Shown: positions 50,996 through 60,643, counted from the first letter of the stretch. The stretch is 64,000 nt of DNA from Planctellipticum sp942493135 (GCA_942493135.1 OW818684.1:6324001-6388000); one strand, 5' to 3'. Made by a program: numbers and translations. Notes: generated by a model from the letters alone, not told the origin.

Positions 50996-51335
50996 AGGGG
51001 ACGCGTCGATCGCGTCCTGTCGGAACGCCTGGAGTGGTAGCGGCGCGAATGCTCTCCGATTCTCGCGGACGCTTGCGTCCCCAGAGCGCAAACAGCAGCA
51101 GCCGGCACAAGTAGACGGATGCGGCTACTGCGAATTCGGGGAAGAGCAGCAGCAGGTCGACGCGGATATTCATCTCACGGGGCATCAGCGTTTCGTAGTA
51201 GAGCCAGAGCGGAACAAGCATCAGCGGCAGATGCACCAGCCACCAGGCTTTCGGCCAGGTGGGATGCCAGGGATAGAGCAGGGTGAGTCCGAAGAGAAGC
51301 TGCATGAGCCAGAAGACGCGTTCATAATCCAGCAT
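50994..51335 (-). CDS. small membrane protein of unknown function
   Basis: A 113-residue protein. The start ATG 51335 is chosen because GGGGGAT lies 7 bases upstream. Two or three hydrophobic segments (VFWLMQLLFGLTLLYPW, WWLVHLPLMLVPLWLYY, FAVAASVYLCRLLLFALWG) span most of it and the C-terminus is basic and soluble. No family was recognised. The downstream end overlaps the RNA terminator by 2 bases. It follows two other minus-strand hypothetical genes. Confidence 0.6.
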   Translation of the reverse strand: MLDYERVFWLMQLLFGLTLLYPWHPTWPKAWWLVHLPLMLVPLWLYYETLMPREMNIRVDLLLLFPEFAVAASVYLCRLLLFALWGRKRPRESESIRAATTPGVPTGRDRRVP

Positions 51336-51364
51336 CACTGATCCCCCAGTTTGCAAAGTCGGAG

Positions 51365-51739
51365 TCAGGACTCGACACCGGGAAGTCCGGCGCGAACTCC
51401 TGGGGGCGATCCTGCCCAGTAGACCTCAAAGTCATCTGCACTGACCGCCAGACGCTCGCCGTTGACGATCCACAGCACCTGCTCCCGTCCAGTTCGAGCC
51501 GGCGTGACTGTCAAAACAGCGTGGCGTCCCTCCGCGGAACAGCGGTACGTGACATAACTGCCTGTCGAACTCGTCCCGACGGCCCGCGATTCCACCAGCC
51601 AGAACTCACCACCGTGTTCGAGATAGCACGGCGAAGCCAGTTGGACCAGGCGGCCTTCGCGCGGTGAGATGCGGATCCGGTCGACCCGCCACCAGGCGCG
51701 GAAGAGATTGCGCAGTTGGGACCAGAGGCCGGCGGGCAT
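51365..51739 (-). CDS. hypothetical protein
   Basis: A 124-residue protein. ATG 51739 is preferred (CGGAG about 8 bases upstream) over the longer frame to 51799. It starts MPAGLWSQLRNLFRAWWRVDRIRI, with one aromatic amphipathic helix, then beta strands (SYVTYRCSAEGRHAVLTVTP, QVLWIVNGERLAVSADDFEVYW). No domain was recognised. It lies between the small membrane gene and the SurA_N-like gene, all on the minus strand with short gaps. Confidence 0.5.
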   Translation of the reverse strand: MPAGLWSQLRNLFRAWWRVDRIRISPREGRLVQLASPCYLEHGGEFWLVESRAVGTSSTGSYVTYRCSAEGRHAVLTVTPARTGREQVLWIVNGERLAVSADDFEVYWAGSPPGVRAGLPGVES

Positions 51740-51808
51740 GACCGTTGCTCCGAGGCAGAAGGCAGCGGGGCCAGGAAGCGCGTCCTGACCCCGCTTCACA
51801 CGCGCGAC

Positions 51809-52552
51809 TTACTCCTGAGCCGGAGTCACTCTCATCCACCACGGCCTGTTGATTGCGTCCGCGGCTTGCTCCTGGTCCTTCAGAAACACGTGCATGCTGT
51901 CGTCCTTGAAATACTTCCAGAACGCGGCGTTGGCCTCCTCGTCGTCGATCCGGAATGCGAGTTTCTGCTCCTGCTCCTGCAGGAACTTGCGGTACGCGTC
52001 CAGCGGTTCCGGTCCCGCCTGCTGAAAGATCACCCGGCCGCCGTACTTCTCGTACAACGCTTTGTTGACCTTCCAGGCTTTCACGAAATGTTCGGCGACC
52101 ACCCTCCGGCCGGCTCGCTGCTGCTTTGCTTCGTCGGCTGTCAGCGGCTTGTCGGCGGTCAGCGACTGCAGAATTTTGCCGAGCTGCTTCAGTTTCCTCT
52201 CTTTGTCCTCTCGCTCCTGCTCGCTCAGCGTCGGAGCTTTCAGTTCCTCCTGCAGCCGATCGCGATCGCGTCCGAATTTCTTCAACGTTTCCTGCTGCTG
52301 AATTTCGGACGCGGTCACGAAGAGATCAAGCTCTTCCGGCGTCGGTTTGAGCTTCTGTTCCCTGGCGTACTGCTCGAACAGCGGCTTCAGAATCAGCTCA
52401 CTGATCCGTTTCCGGTCGGTCGCGGCGATCTTCTTTCCCAGCACGACGGCGATCGCTGGTTCAGGGGTGTCCTTCGTCTCGGGACTTTCGGCCTGCACCA
52501 GGCAGGTCGCCGCAACGGCCGTGACGAGGCCTGCTGCAATTATAATTCTCAT
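51809..52552 (-). CDS. secreted helical protein with SurA N-terminal-like segment
   Basis: A 247-residue protein with a signal peptide (residues 1-21, VQA end). The mature start PAIAVVLGKKIAATDRKRISELI resembles the first helices of SurA-type chaperones. The rest is almost fully helical and charged (EELDLFVTASEIQQQETLKKFG, LQEELKAPTLSEQEREDKERKLKQLG), with no parvulin isomerase domain. A periplasmic chaperone-like or structural role is possible. It is directly downstream of pspA, so an envelope-stress link is reasonable but inferred. Confidence 0.55.
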   Translation of the reverse strand: MRIIIAAGLVTAVAATCLVQAESPETKDTPEPAIAVVLGKKIAATDRKRISELILKPLFEQYAREQKLKPTPEELDLFVTASEIQQQETLKKFGRDRDRLQEELKAPTLSEQEREDKERKLKQLGKILQSLTADKPLTADEAKQQRAGRRVVAEHFVKAWKVNKALYEKYGGRVIFQQAGPEPLDAYRKFLQEQEQKLAFRIDDEEANAAFWKYFKDDSMHVFLKDQEQAADAINRPWWMRVTPAQE

Positions 52553-52605
52553 CTCGTCTTCCTCCCATCGAGATCACAAACACATCATTTCAACACGTGT
52601 TTCGC

Positions 52606-53283
52606 CTACTCCGCCGCCAGTTCGGCCTTCAGGGCGGCCAGCTCGGCCTCGACCTTCTCCTTCCGTTCCTGCTCGCGGAACTGGCGTTCCAGCTCTTCTG
52701 CGTCGGGGTCGCGGCCCTCCAGTCGGTCGTAGGCTTCGGACATCGCTTCCGCACGGTCGACTCGTTTTTCCAGGCGATTGAACTGCGCGAAGGCCGAGGC
52801 GCTTTCGGCCTGGCTGAGGGCCTGCTGAATCCTGGTCGAGGACTCGGCCCGGGCCAGCCGAGCCGTCAGTAGCGTCTGCTTCTGGCGGGCCTGGCGGATC
52901 TTGTCTTCCAGGTCCCAGACAGCATCCTGCAGCTTGCGAGTCTCGTTCGCCTGCTTCGCATGTTCGACGCCGAGCTGCTCGGCCCGCTCGTCGGCCGCCT
53001 GCTTCTGCTGCAGGGCGGCGAACGCCGACGTCGAATCGTTCCGCTGAACCGCCTGCGTGGCGCGGGTCTTCCACTGCTCGACGTCACCACGGGCCTTTTC
53101 AACCTGTTTCCGGAGTTGAATTTCGTCCGCGATGGCCCCGGCGACCCGGTTGCGGATGGTCTGCAATTCCTCCTCCATGTCGATAATGAGCTGATGCAGC
53201 ATCCGCTCGGGGTCTTCGACCTTTTCTCGAATCGTCGTCAGGCTCGACCGCATGATCAGCGTAAAGTTCTGCAACCACGTCAT
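52606..53283 (-). CDS. pspA: phage shock protein A / IM30 family protein
   Basis: A 225-residue protein from ATG 53283. It is wholly helical: TLIMRSSLTTIREKVEDPERMLHQLIIDM at the N-terminus (the membrane-binding helix and the DPERMLHQLI signature), then a long coiled coil with Ala, Gln and Glu (QVEKARGDVEQWKTRATQAV, ALQQKQAADERAEQL). Length matches PspA/IM30. Such proteins assemble into rings or rods on stressed membranes and limit proton leakage. It stands just downstream of a 1223-residue membrane protein. Confidence 0.85.
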   Translation of the reverse strand: MTWLQNFTLIMRSSLTTIREKVEDPERMLHQLIIDMEEELQTIRNRVAGAIADEIQLRKQVEKARGDVEQWKTRATQAVQRNDSTSAFAALQQKQAADERAEQLGVEHAKQANETRKLQDAVWDLEDKIRQARQKQTLLTARLARAESSTRIQQALSQAESASAFAQFNRLEKRVDRAEAMSEAYDRLEGRDPDAEELERQFREQERKEKVEAELAALKAELAAE

Positions 53284-53365
53284 TTTGACACCCTCTTCTT
53301 TCTGGAAAAATCTGAAGTCCACCGAACACAGAATCTCTGCGTGCAACCCATCATCTCTGCGTGCA

Positions 53366-53386
53366 ACTGGCGGCTCGCCCGCCAGT
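53366..53386. repeat. hairpin between pspA and the large membrane gene
   Basis: ACTGGCGG (53366-53373) and CCGCCAGT (53379-53386) pair perfectly around 5 bases. Just to its left CTCTGCGTGCAAC occurs twice. It may terminate the upstream membrane gene transcript or attenuate readthrough into pspA. Confidence 0.4.
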
Positions 53387-53483
53387 GCCTCCGCGCATTC
53401 AACTCGTCTCCAGGCTCCGCCCGCCCCCCCTTCTTCTCTCCTCACTAGCCACCGTGCACTAACCACTAGCTACTTCCTCCGCC

Positions 53484-56400
53484 CTACTCCCAGGCCTGCA
53501 GCCGCGCCGAGAGCCACCGCACTCGCTGCAGCACAATTTCGCGGTGGTTTTCGCAGTAGGCCGCCAGGCCGACGACGAGCGTCCCCATGGCGATGCCGGC
53601 GATCCACAGGACGTCGACTCTCTCCAGGCTCCCTTGGACGACCAGGCCGATGATGTCGGCGATGAGGAACGCCGTGCCGGAGTAGAGGATCGGTCGCAAC
53701 TGCAGGCCGATCCCGAGCAGGCAGACGATGATCGAGGCGGCCATGAGCGTCAGGAGCGGGAGCCAGCCGCCTCCCACGATGTGGAAGGTGGGGGAGACGA
53801 GGATCGCCAGCGAGCCGGCATAGCGGAGGCCTGTCTTCCAGTTCGCAGAAAGTTGCTTTGACAGGCCTTCGACCAGGCCGATCAGCGAGAGACCGAGGGG
53901 CATGAGGAAGAGCTGCGGATCGGACCATTTCAGTTCGGTCCAGAGGAGGACCTGGGAGAGATTGAAGACGACCATCGACAGGACCAGGCTGCGGCTCTCG
54001 CGTTGTTCCAGCCAGCGGAAGAAGTACCAGGCCGCGGCGGAAAAGATGATCAGGGCATTCAGTCCGACGAAGCCCAGAGAAGTGACGCCCGTCCGTCCGA
54101 TGGCGGCCAGCGCGACAATCGCGGGGACGTAGTAGCCGACGATTGACAGGGGATCGGCGAGGATCGCGGTCACGGGAGATCGCCGGCAGAAGGTGCCGCA
54201 GTGGGCGGTGGCGATTCCGGCGGCCATCGCGGCGATCAAGAAGGGAGAGCTGGTGACTTCAATCACGCCGAAGCTTGCAAGATAGACGACTCCCACGGCT
54301 GTCAGGGGCCAGATCAGCCAGGCGGCAGTCTTCGATTGCTCCTGGCAGGCCCACAGGATGAGGTCGGCGGCGACGAAGACGAACAGCGCCGCGAGGGAAA
54401 TGGTCTGCAGTCCATCGAGGGGCAGCCTGACGTTGAGCGGGATCAGGACGAAGGCGTCGATGAGCAGGAAGGCCCAGATTCCGCGGTGAAGCTTGTCCAG
54501 GTCGTCGTTGGCGGCAAACTGCCGGAGGCCGGGCAGGCGGAGGATCAGCATTTCGAGCGAGGCCAGGGTCAGCAGGGGGAGGAAAGCGATGCGGTAATCC
54601 GCCAGCGTGAGACCAGTCAGCAGGGAGGCGTCGGTCAGAGACTGCAGGGCGATCGCGAGACCCTGGAGCTGGACGACGAGGATCAGCAGTTGACGCAGCG
54701 CCGGCTGCTGCGATTTGTGGAGGGCGATGACGAGGCCGAGGAGCGACAGTCCGCCGGCGATGCGCGCTTCGACCGTCAACACGGCCAGATTCGCGGCGGC
54801 GACCAGGAACAGTAGTCCCTGCGAGCAGAAGCGGATCGGAATGGCGATGGAAGTGGGGGCGTCGTCTGCACGGCGACGAGCTATGGATTGGCTGATCAGC
54901 ACGCCGGCCAGACCGCAGATCGACCAGGCCAGGGGGAGTTGCAGCGGGTCGTAGACACCTCCCTGCAGGAGGCACATGCCGCTGCCGACAAGGCCGGTGG
55001 CACTGAGGCATCCGACGGCGGCCCATTCGACGGGGAAGCGTCGGCCGGCCGCGGCGAAGGTCCAGGTGGTGACGACCAGGCCAGCCACCCAGATTTCCAC
55101 CGGCAGCACGGCCATGTGGCCCCACGCCAGAGCCGGCAGCAGGAGCGCCTGTGCGAGGGTGAGTGAAAACTCGGTGACTCGCTGCACGGGGTCGCGGAAC
55201 GCGGCGACCCACGGGGAAGGGGACGCTTCACGCCACCAGCGGGCCAGGAACCAAAGTCCCGCGGAGGCAGCCGGGACGGCAAAGGCGATCATAGTGCCGG
55301 GAACGTGCAACTCGACCATCAACCGGACGGTGGCGACGAAGGCGAAGACGATGGTCAACTCGGCGAAGGCCGGGATCCGCCGCCGGCTGGTCTGCTCGGC
55401 GAGGAGCAGGAGCAGACCGCCCGCGGAGAGGGCCGCCAGCGGATGGAGCGAGATTCCCGGGACGAACAGGCGGGCGACGCTGTAGAGGGCGCCGAACAGA
55501 CCGATCCACACCACTGCCAGAACCGCCGTCGATGCGGCGCTGACGATGCCGGCCGGCGACATCGTCGTGTCCACGTGGCGGCGTTCGAGCAGACGGCTGA
55601 CGAGCCAGAGGCAACCGGCCGCGACGACGGGAAACAGCAGATTGGCTTCCAGGGGGAGCGGGAGTCCGCAGACGTGTGCAAGAAAGACGTGCAGTCCGAG
55701 CGAGGCGCTCATCCACGAGATGGCGGCTCCCCAGGTGACGCGTTTGTCCCGCAGAATGGCGGCCAGCGCGGTCCAGAAGAGAGTGAGGACCACGCCGACG
55801 GGAAACATGGCCTTGGGATGAGTCCACGAGGCGCAGAGCAGGATCGTCCCCAGGCCGATTGCCATCTGGCGGCAGGGATTGGCGAAGAGGCGATTGCGGA
55901 CCCGCACGGCGGCAATGGTCAGGCCCATCAGGAACGGGGCGTACGTCAGGCCGTAGAATGCATACGGCAGCCGCGGTTCGTGCACCGCGGCGGCACCGGT
56001 CTGAACGAGCTGCTTTGCCGTCTCGACGAAGTAGCCGGGCAGGCACTGGTAGCCCATCAGCAGGGCGCCGAGCATGCCCCAGGCGAACAGCTCCTGGCGG
56101 GTTCGGCGGGCGACGGCGGCCAGGCAGACGGCGATGAGCAGGGCTGTCGGTGGGACGGCGGAGACGGAGGGGAACTGGCTGCAGGCCAGGCCCAGCGCCA
56201 GGGCACACAAGCCCAGGCCGGTGACCAGCGGAAGCAGAATGTGCGTCGGCCAGGGGAAGATCAGTTCGCCGGTCCGCTGCTGGAAGACGCGTACCACGGC
56301 GTCCGTCGTCAGCAGCACGTTGACGGCGACCAGGGCGAGGGCGAAGCCGAGCCAGGGACGGCTGAAGTCGTCGGCGAAGTTCAGCCCGAAGACGGTCAGG

Positions 56401-57155
56401 AACTGGGCGGCCAGCAGCACCGAAGGAAAGAAGCCGAAGATGCGGGGCCAGCGTTGTTCCTCGGCCAGCCAGAAGACGTGGCGATTGACTTTGATCAGTC
56501 CGGCGGTGAAGACAGCCCACAGTGCCAGGGCGGCGACGGGAGTCAGAGCGGCCGGGACGGCAGGCGCGAGCGCCCCCAAAACGCACAGGATCAGGTAGGC
56601 GACCCAGTACGCGTCGGGTACGCTCCGCAGCAGGTCGGCCAGCATCCGGCGGCTGGCGCCGGCGGCGAACGCCGTGTTCACGACCAGCAGGCCGAGCAGG
56701 CCGCCGTCGTGAATCAGGCCTCCCAGCAGTCCGGCGTCCGGCGGAGCGACCCATCTGAGCGCGAGGAACGTGAGCGGCAGCAGTCCGAGCGTCAGTCCCT
56801 GCAGGGCGGCTCCGGTCCGTCGGAGCCCGAGTCGCGTGCGGCTGATGATGCTAAGGCCATAGACGACGGCGGTGTAGGCGATCAGGACAGCGAACTTCCA
56901 GAAGGGCGAATAGGCGTGCCAGTGCTCGGTGACGAACTTCAGCGAGCTACCGAGCAGGACCAGAATTCCCAGTCCGAGCATCCACTTGATGTTCCGCTCG
57001 TCGAGAAATGCCTCCAGGAACCGGAGCCCCGCAGAGGGGGGCTCGGCGACCGTCGACCGCGATGATGGCGCCGTCGCCGTCGGTCGAGGTTCGCAGGGCT
57101 CGGGGAGAAACGCAGTCTCATCAAGGGTGGCTGCCGGGGGGCTGACGGTGCTCAT
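53484..57155 (-). CDS. very large polytopic membrane protein of unknown function
   Basis: A 1223-residue protein with about 30 hydrophobic stretches and short loops from residue 55 to the end, preceded by a Pro/Ser/Thr-rich cytoplasmic tail. Early on it has IKWMLGLGILVLLGSSLKFVTEHWHAYSPFWKFAVLIAYTAV, an arrangement also seen in planctomycete and DUF2157/DUF2339-like giant membrane proteins. No transport, transferase or channel motif was recognised. The gene starts divergently from a small hypothetical (57503) and is followed by pspA. A role in membrane or envelope assembly is only inferred. Confidence 0.6.
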   Translation of the reverse strand: MSTVSPPAATLDETAFLPEPCEPRPTATAPSSRSTVAEPPSAGLRFLEAFLDERNIKWMLGLGILVLLGSSLKFVTEHWHAYSPFWKFAVLIAYTAVVYGLSIISRTRLGLRRTGAALQGLTLGLLPLTFLALRWVAPPDAGLLGGLIHDGGLLGLLVVNTAFAAGASRRMLADLLRSVPDAYWVAYLILCVLGALAPAVPAALTPVAALALWAVFTAGLIKVNRHVFWLAEEQRWPRIFGFFPSVLLAAQFLTVFGLNFADDFSRPWLGFALALVAVNVLLTTDAVVRVFQQRTGELIFPWPTHILLPLVTGLGLCALALGLACSQFPSVSAVPPTALLIAVCLAAVARRTRQELFAWGMLGALLMGYQCLPGYFVETAKQLVQTGAAAVHEPRLPYAFYGLTYAPFLMGLTIAAVRVRNRLFANPCRQMAIGLGTILLCASWTHPKAMFPVGVVLTLFWTALAAILRDKRVTWGAAISWMSASLGLHVFLAHVCGLPLPLEANLLFPVVAAGCLWLVSRLLERRHVDTTMSPAGIVSAASTAVLAVVWIGLFGALYSVARLFVPGISLHPLAALSAGGLLLLLAEQTSRRRIPAFAELTIVFAFVATVRLMVELHVPGTMIAFAVPAASAGLWFLARWWREASPSPWVAAFRDPVQRVTEFSLTLAQALLLPALAWGHMAVLPVEIWVAGLVVTTWTFAAAGRRFPVEWAAVGCLSATGLVGSGMCLLQGGVYDPLQLPLAWSICGLAGVLISQSIARRRADDAPTSIAIPIRFCSQGLLFLVAAANLAVLTVEARIAGGLSLLGLVIALHKSQQPALRQLLILVVQLQGLAIALQSLTDASLLTGLTLADYRIAFLPLLTLASLEMLILRLPGLRQFAANDDLDKLHRGIWAFLLIDAFVLIPLNVRLPLDGLQTISLAALFVFVAADLILWACQEQSKTAAWLIWPLTAVGVVYLASFGVIEVTSSPFLIAAMAAGIATAHCGTFCRRSPVTAILADPLSIVGYYVPAIVALAAIGRTGVTSLGFVGLNALIIFSAAAWYFFRWLEQRESRSLVLSMVVFNLSQVLLWTELKWSDPQLFLMPLGLSLIGLVEGLSKQLSANWKTGLRYAGSLAILVSPTFHIVGGGWLPLLTLMAASIIVCLLGIGLQLRPILYSGTAFLIADIIGLVVQGSLERVDVLWIAGIAMGTLVVGLAAYCENHREIVLQRVRWLSARLQAWE

Positions 57156-57502
57156 ATCGTGCTCCTGTCCGCGGGAAAATCAGGCCGTCGTCGGCCCTCG
57201 CGGGGAGCTGCATAACAAATGCGATGCCGGAGGCTTGTGGATTCTCTCTTTAAGACGTAACGGTATTTGCAGAAATGGCTTGCGGCGACAGCGACAAGTA
57301 GATTCAGCGTCGCATGCAGTCAGCGGGCTGCACCCCGGCCGCAGTCAGATCACTGCAGGTTCCCCGTTGACGCGCCGGCGGGCAGCGGCGACCGCTGCGA
57401 AGCGCTGTCGACGTGAGTTTGATGGCCGGCTACCGTGGGTCGTCGCCGGCCTGTTCCGGGAAATTCGACCTTCGATCAAAGACACCGGCGACTGGACGCA
57501 TC
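57156..57502. other. divergent promoter region with nothing further recognised
   Basis: The 347 bases between the minus-strand membrane gene and the plus-strand gene at 57503 show no ORF with a ribosome site, no RNA motif and no strong repeat. The two promoters must lie here. Confidence 0.4.
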
Positions 57503-57943
57503 ATGCGATTACCGACAGCCAGAGAGATCAATCCGTTCCCGGAATTCCTGGACGGTCAATGCGCGGTCAAGCGCTTTCTGGGCAAGAGCCTTCAGGAGGC
57601 CGAGGCGCTGTTCCGAGAGAACGCTCTGAAGTACCAGGAAGACCTGATGTTCATGGGAGCGAAGGCGTTTCGCTTCTATGTGCACGCCTACATCAGCTAC
57701 ATCCGGAGCGAGGCCGCCGAGCATGACTCCTCCGCCATTCACGGCCTTGTCGCCCTCCTGGAGTACCGGCTGGAGTTTGAACCCGAGGAACTGGCAGCCG
57801 TCGCGAAGGACTTGTGCGCGGCTTCCGAATACATCGTCGAGCACTACGACAGGCACGGACTGATTCCGGAAGCCTACGGCGATCTCCGGCCCCGGCTTGA
57901 GGTTCTTCAGCAGGAGTTCCGGAGGATGGCGGCTCCCGGCTGA
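57503..57943 (+). CDS. small helical hypothetical protein
   Basis: A 146-residue protein; the first ATG in good context is 57503 (a longer frame is open to 57413 without a better start). It is almost entirely helical: AVKRFLGKSLQEAEALFRENAL, FYVHAYISYIRSEAAEHDSS, LEFEPEELAAVAKDLCAASEYIVEHY. Regularly spaced aromatic and acidic residues resemble a bundle or adaptor protein. No family was recognised. Confidence 0.55.
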   Translation: MRLPTAREINPFPEFLDGQCAVKRFLGKSLQEAEALFRENALKYQEDLMFMGAKAFRFYVHAYISYIRSEAAEHDSSAIHGLVALLEYRLEFEPEELAAVAKDLCAASEYIVEHYDRHGLIPEAYGDLRPRLEVLQQEFRRMAAPG

Positions 57944-57959
57944 AAAGCCCGTCGCGAGC

Positions 57960-58913
57960 TCACCGGCGCGGGCGCACCGGCCGGGCGGCGTTCGACTTGA
58001 CCGGCGTCAGCGGACGGCGGGAGATTTCCTGCCAGTGACGGATGTCGATTTCGTAGGGGCCGTGCGGGCCGTCGAACGAGCCGAACTGTTCGAGATAGCG
58101 TTCCAGCCGACCGATCTTCTGCTCGACGGTCAGTTCGCCGGGATGGTTTGTGCCCGGCGGACGGCCCCAGACGATCTTCGAGCCCCCTTTGGTGGTCAGC
58201 TCGAAGGTCAGGTCGCCCGGGCTGATGTCTGGGTCGGGACGCGGCGGCGCGACGATGGACGACAGACTCAGCGGCTCCCAGCGGTCGAACAGCGATTCGG
58301 CCAGTCGGGCGGCCGCCAGCACCAGCGGATCTCCCCAGGCGTTGCCGGAGGGTCCCTGGGGCATTGTCGTCACATTGCGGACGATCGGGAACCGCCTGGA
58401 GTCATCCGGGGTAAAGTCTGTCGGCGGGAGGAGTACGGCGTTGGCGTCGACCGGGTAGAACCCGCGTTCGACTTCAATGAAGGCGACCGGCCGGCGATAC
58501 TCGACTTCGACCAGGACTCGCGGCGGATAGCTCTTGCGAACCCGGATGACCTTTGCGATCCAGGGATTCTTCTCGAAGGCAGAAGCCAGCTCGCCGACCA
58601 GTTCGTCGTCGAGCAGTGCGAACTTGTCGGGAAGTTTCTGCTTCACCAGCACACGTTGCAGCAAGTCGGCCGGGACGTGCTCGACGGGCGGCGGGACGAG
58701 TACGATGTCGTCCCGATCGAGCTGGTACTCGGAACGCTGCGTCAGATTGGGAAGCTGCGAGATGCCCCAGGGAACCAGCACGAGAAAACCGACGACGAGC
58801 GCCAAGCGACCGAGCATCCGTGGCGGTCGCTGTGCGATGACCGGTGCGGCTTCGGGGGAGGCGTTTTCTGTCGGAACGGGGGACTTTTTCTTGCGACCCA
58901 TCGGCCCTGCCAC
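57960..58913 (-). CDS. FtsQ/DivIB-like POTRA membrane protein
   Basis: A 317-residue bitopic protein. A short Lys-rich cytoplasmic tail (about 1-32), one membrane span (about 33-55, LALVVGFLVLVPWG), then a periplasmic part with a POTRA-like and beta domain: NPWIAKVIRVRKSYPPRVLVEVEYRRPVAFIEVERGFYPVDANAVLLP. The WIAKVxVxKxYPxxLxVxVxxRxPVA pattern is that of FtsQ/DivIB, which couples septal wall synthesis to the divisome. Most planctomycetes lack FtsZ, so a retained FtsQ-like protein is interesting. It is not embedded in a dcw cluster here. Confidence 0.7.
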   Translation of the reverse strand: MAGPMGRKKKSPVPTENASPEAAPVIAQRPPRMLGRLALVVGFLVLVPWGISQLPNLTQRSEYQLDRDDIVLVPPPVEHVPADLLQRVLVKQKLPDKFALLDDELVGELASAFEKNPWIAKVIRVRKSYPPRVLVEVEYRRPVAFIEVERGFYPVDANAVLLPPTDFTPDDSRRFPIVRNVTTMPQGPSGNAWGDPLVLAAARLAESLFDRWEPLSLSSIVAPPRPDPDISPGDLTFELTTKGGSKIVWGRPPGTNHPGELTVEQKIGRLERYLEQFGSFDGPHGPYEIDIRHWQEISRRPLTPVKSNAARPVRPRR

Positions 58914-59057
58914 GGCGGTTGGAGGGGAAGAGTACGGATCGCTCCGCGTTGCTCAAGCATCGCCTCCGGATCGACGGTGGAGCGAGCCAAACCGGGCGAC
59001 AGCCGGCGGAATCTGCCGAATGGCGCGCGAGCGTGCCGGCCTGATAAACTGGAGAAC

Positions 59058-60533
59058 TCAGTGAGACTCTTCCGGTTTTGCCGGGCGCGTCGCCGGGGAA
59101 CGGCCGTGGGCCCAGCCCTGTTCGTTTTCCAGCCGCTGCAGGCCCTTCTGGAAGTACAGGGGATCGAGGCTCTGCAGGTGCCGACGGTACGCTTCCTCGC
59201 GGCGTGATTCCCAGTCTGCCGGCAGTTGGACGACGTGCAGTTCGGCAAGTTTCTGAGCCAGCAGATCGCCGATGAGCTGGTGTCCTTCGATGGTGGGGTG
59301 GACGTGATCGAGCAGCCATTCGTTATCGGGATATCCGGAGCGGCTGCGCGCGGCGATTCTGGCTTCAGCATCGACGAGGGGGATCGCCGAGGCACGGGCG
59401 ATCTCGCGATAGATCCGTCGCATGGGTTCCAGCATCCGCAGCGGGCAGACGTCTGCGTCCTTGGCCCGCGTCAGCGCGGCGCGGTCCTCTTCGCGGCGCT
59501 GCAGACTTCGCAGCGTCATTCCGATGTCGTACTGCAGACGGGCATTCTGGCCGTCGATCTGCTCGGCGGCCCGCAGCAGTTCGAGCGCGCCGGCGAGATC
59601 CGTCCGGAAGAGCTCCGCCGCCCGTCGCGTCAAAGCGGCAAATTCAGACTGCTCGGCCGCAGTGAGCTTCTCCCGGGGCTCGGATTTGAAGGGAGGCCAT
59701 TCCAGATTCGAGACGGGAGTGACCATGACCACAGGAACGCCGGCGGAAGCGCAGCGGTCGATCATCCGCTGGAGATTGAAATGGTAGTGCGCCATGACGT
59801 CGCGCTGCCAGTCGGGATCGCGGTGGAACAGCGCCATTCCCCCCTGCCAGTCGAGTCGGGCGTCGACCTCCGGCCCCAGCGTGGGCCGATTCACGGGCGA
59901 ACCGTCTGAAGTGTGGCCGCGACACCAGAGATATCCGGCGCGTGCGAGCGTGAACGTCCGCAGGCGGGCCGCCTGTCGGAGTGGCTCGGCGGCGATCGTC
60001 TGGAGAGATTTGATGTGCTCATAGGAGCGATCTTCCAGGAACTCGTTCTGACCGATGCACAGGATAATCAGATCGGCATCATACTGCAGGACTTCGCTCA
60101 GAATCGGGGCCAGCCGATAGCTGGCGTAGGAGATGCCTCCGCAGTTGACGACGTCCCAGGTGCGCTCGGGTTCCGCGGCCTGCAGGGCGAGTTCCAGCCA
60201 GGTGGTGAAGGAAGTCTCAATGGCATATGGCCGGCCCTGGACGGTCGATCCTCCCAGTACGAAGATCCGGACCTCGCGGTCCGGCTTTGTGGCAGGAAAC
60301 GATTCGGGTCGGAAGTGTGTCAGGCGCGATTTGGGAATTTCGTAGCGGTCGGCGGGGGCGTTGAGGGCGAACAGCGGGTGAATGTCGCTGAAGCCAACGA
60401 AGGGATCGTCGTACTTCTGCGGAATGCCGACGCCGGCGGCCCGGAGCACCAGTTCCAGAATGACAAAGGGGGCGAGCCCCAGCAAGACCGCCGCCAGGCG
60501 AAAGAACAGGGGTTTTCGCCACGCGCGTGGCAT
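59058..60533 (-). CDS. membrane-anchored SGNH/GDSL hydrolase
   Basis: A 491-residue protein. An N-terminal signal anchor (about 9-32) is followed by the SGNH domain with the nucleophile Ser96 in VLGGSTVQG, the oxyanion Gly in CGGISYASY, the QNE block (about residue 162) and the catalytic DHVHP (about 420). A region between 300 and 370 looks like helical TPR units (AAELFRTDLAGALELLRAAEQIDGQN). This split SGNH layout is typical of planctomycete and related polysaccharide-modifying esterases. It probably acts on acetylated surface sugars. Confidence 0.8.
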   Translation of the reverse strand: MPRAWRKPLFFRLAAVLLGLAPFVILELVLRAAGVGIPQKYDDPFVGFSDIHPLFALNAPADRYEIPKSRLTHFRPESFPATKPDREVRIFVLGGSTVQGRPYAIETSFTTWLELALQAAEPERTWDVVNCGGISYASYRLAPILSEVLQYDADLIILCIGQNEFLEDRSYEHIKSLQTIAAEPLRQAARLRTFTLARAGYLWCRGHTSDGSPVNRPTLGPEVDARLDWQGGMALFHRDPDWQRDVMAHYHFNLQRMIDRCASAGVPVVMVTPVSNLEWPPFKSEPREKLTAAEQSEFAALTRRAAELFRTDLAGALELLRAAEQIDGQNARLQYDIGMTLRSLQRREEDRAALTRAKDADVCPLRMLEPMRRIYREIARASAIPLVDAEARIAARSRSGYPDNEWLLDHVHPTIEGHQLIGDLLAQKLAELHVVQLPADWESRREEAYRRHLQSLDPLYFQKGLQRLENEQGWAHGRSPATRPAKPEESH

Positions 60534-60643
60534 GCGACACCGCCGGAGGACCGAGGGAACACGAGATCTGAGATCCCCCTATGGAAGCAGGTTCGGGCGG
60601 TGTCCGCCAGAGCGATCGTAACCGCGCCGGCGCGATCGCCGGG

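Noticed and set aside
55305..57065. 586-codon plus-strand ORF
   Set aside because: It is a shadow of the 1223-residue membrane gene; its Gln/Gly/Glu-rich sequence reflects antisense reading of hydrophobic codons.
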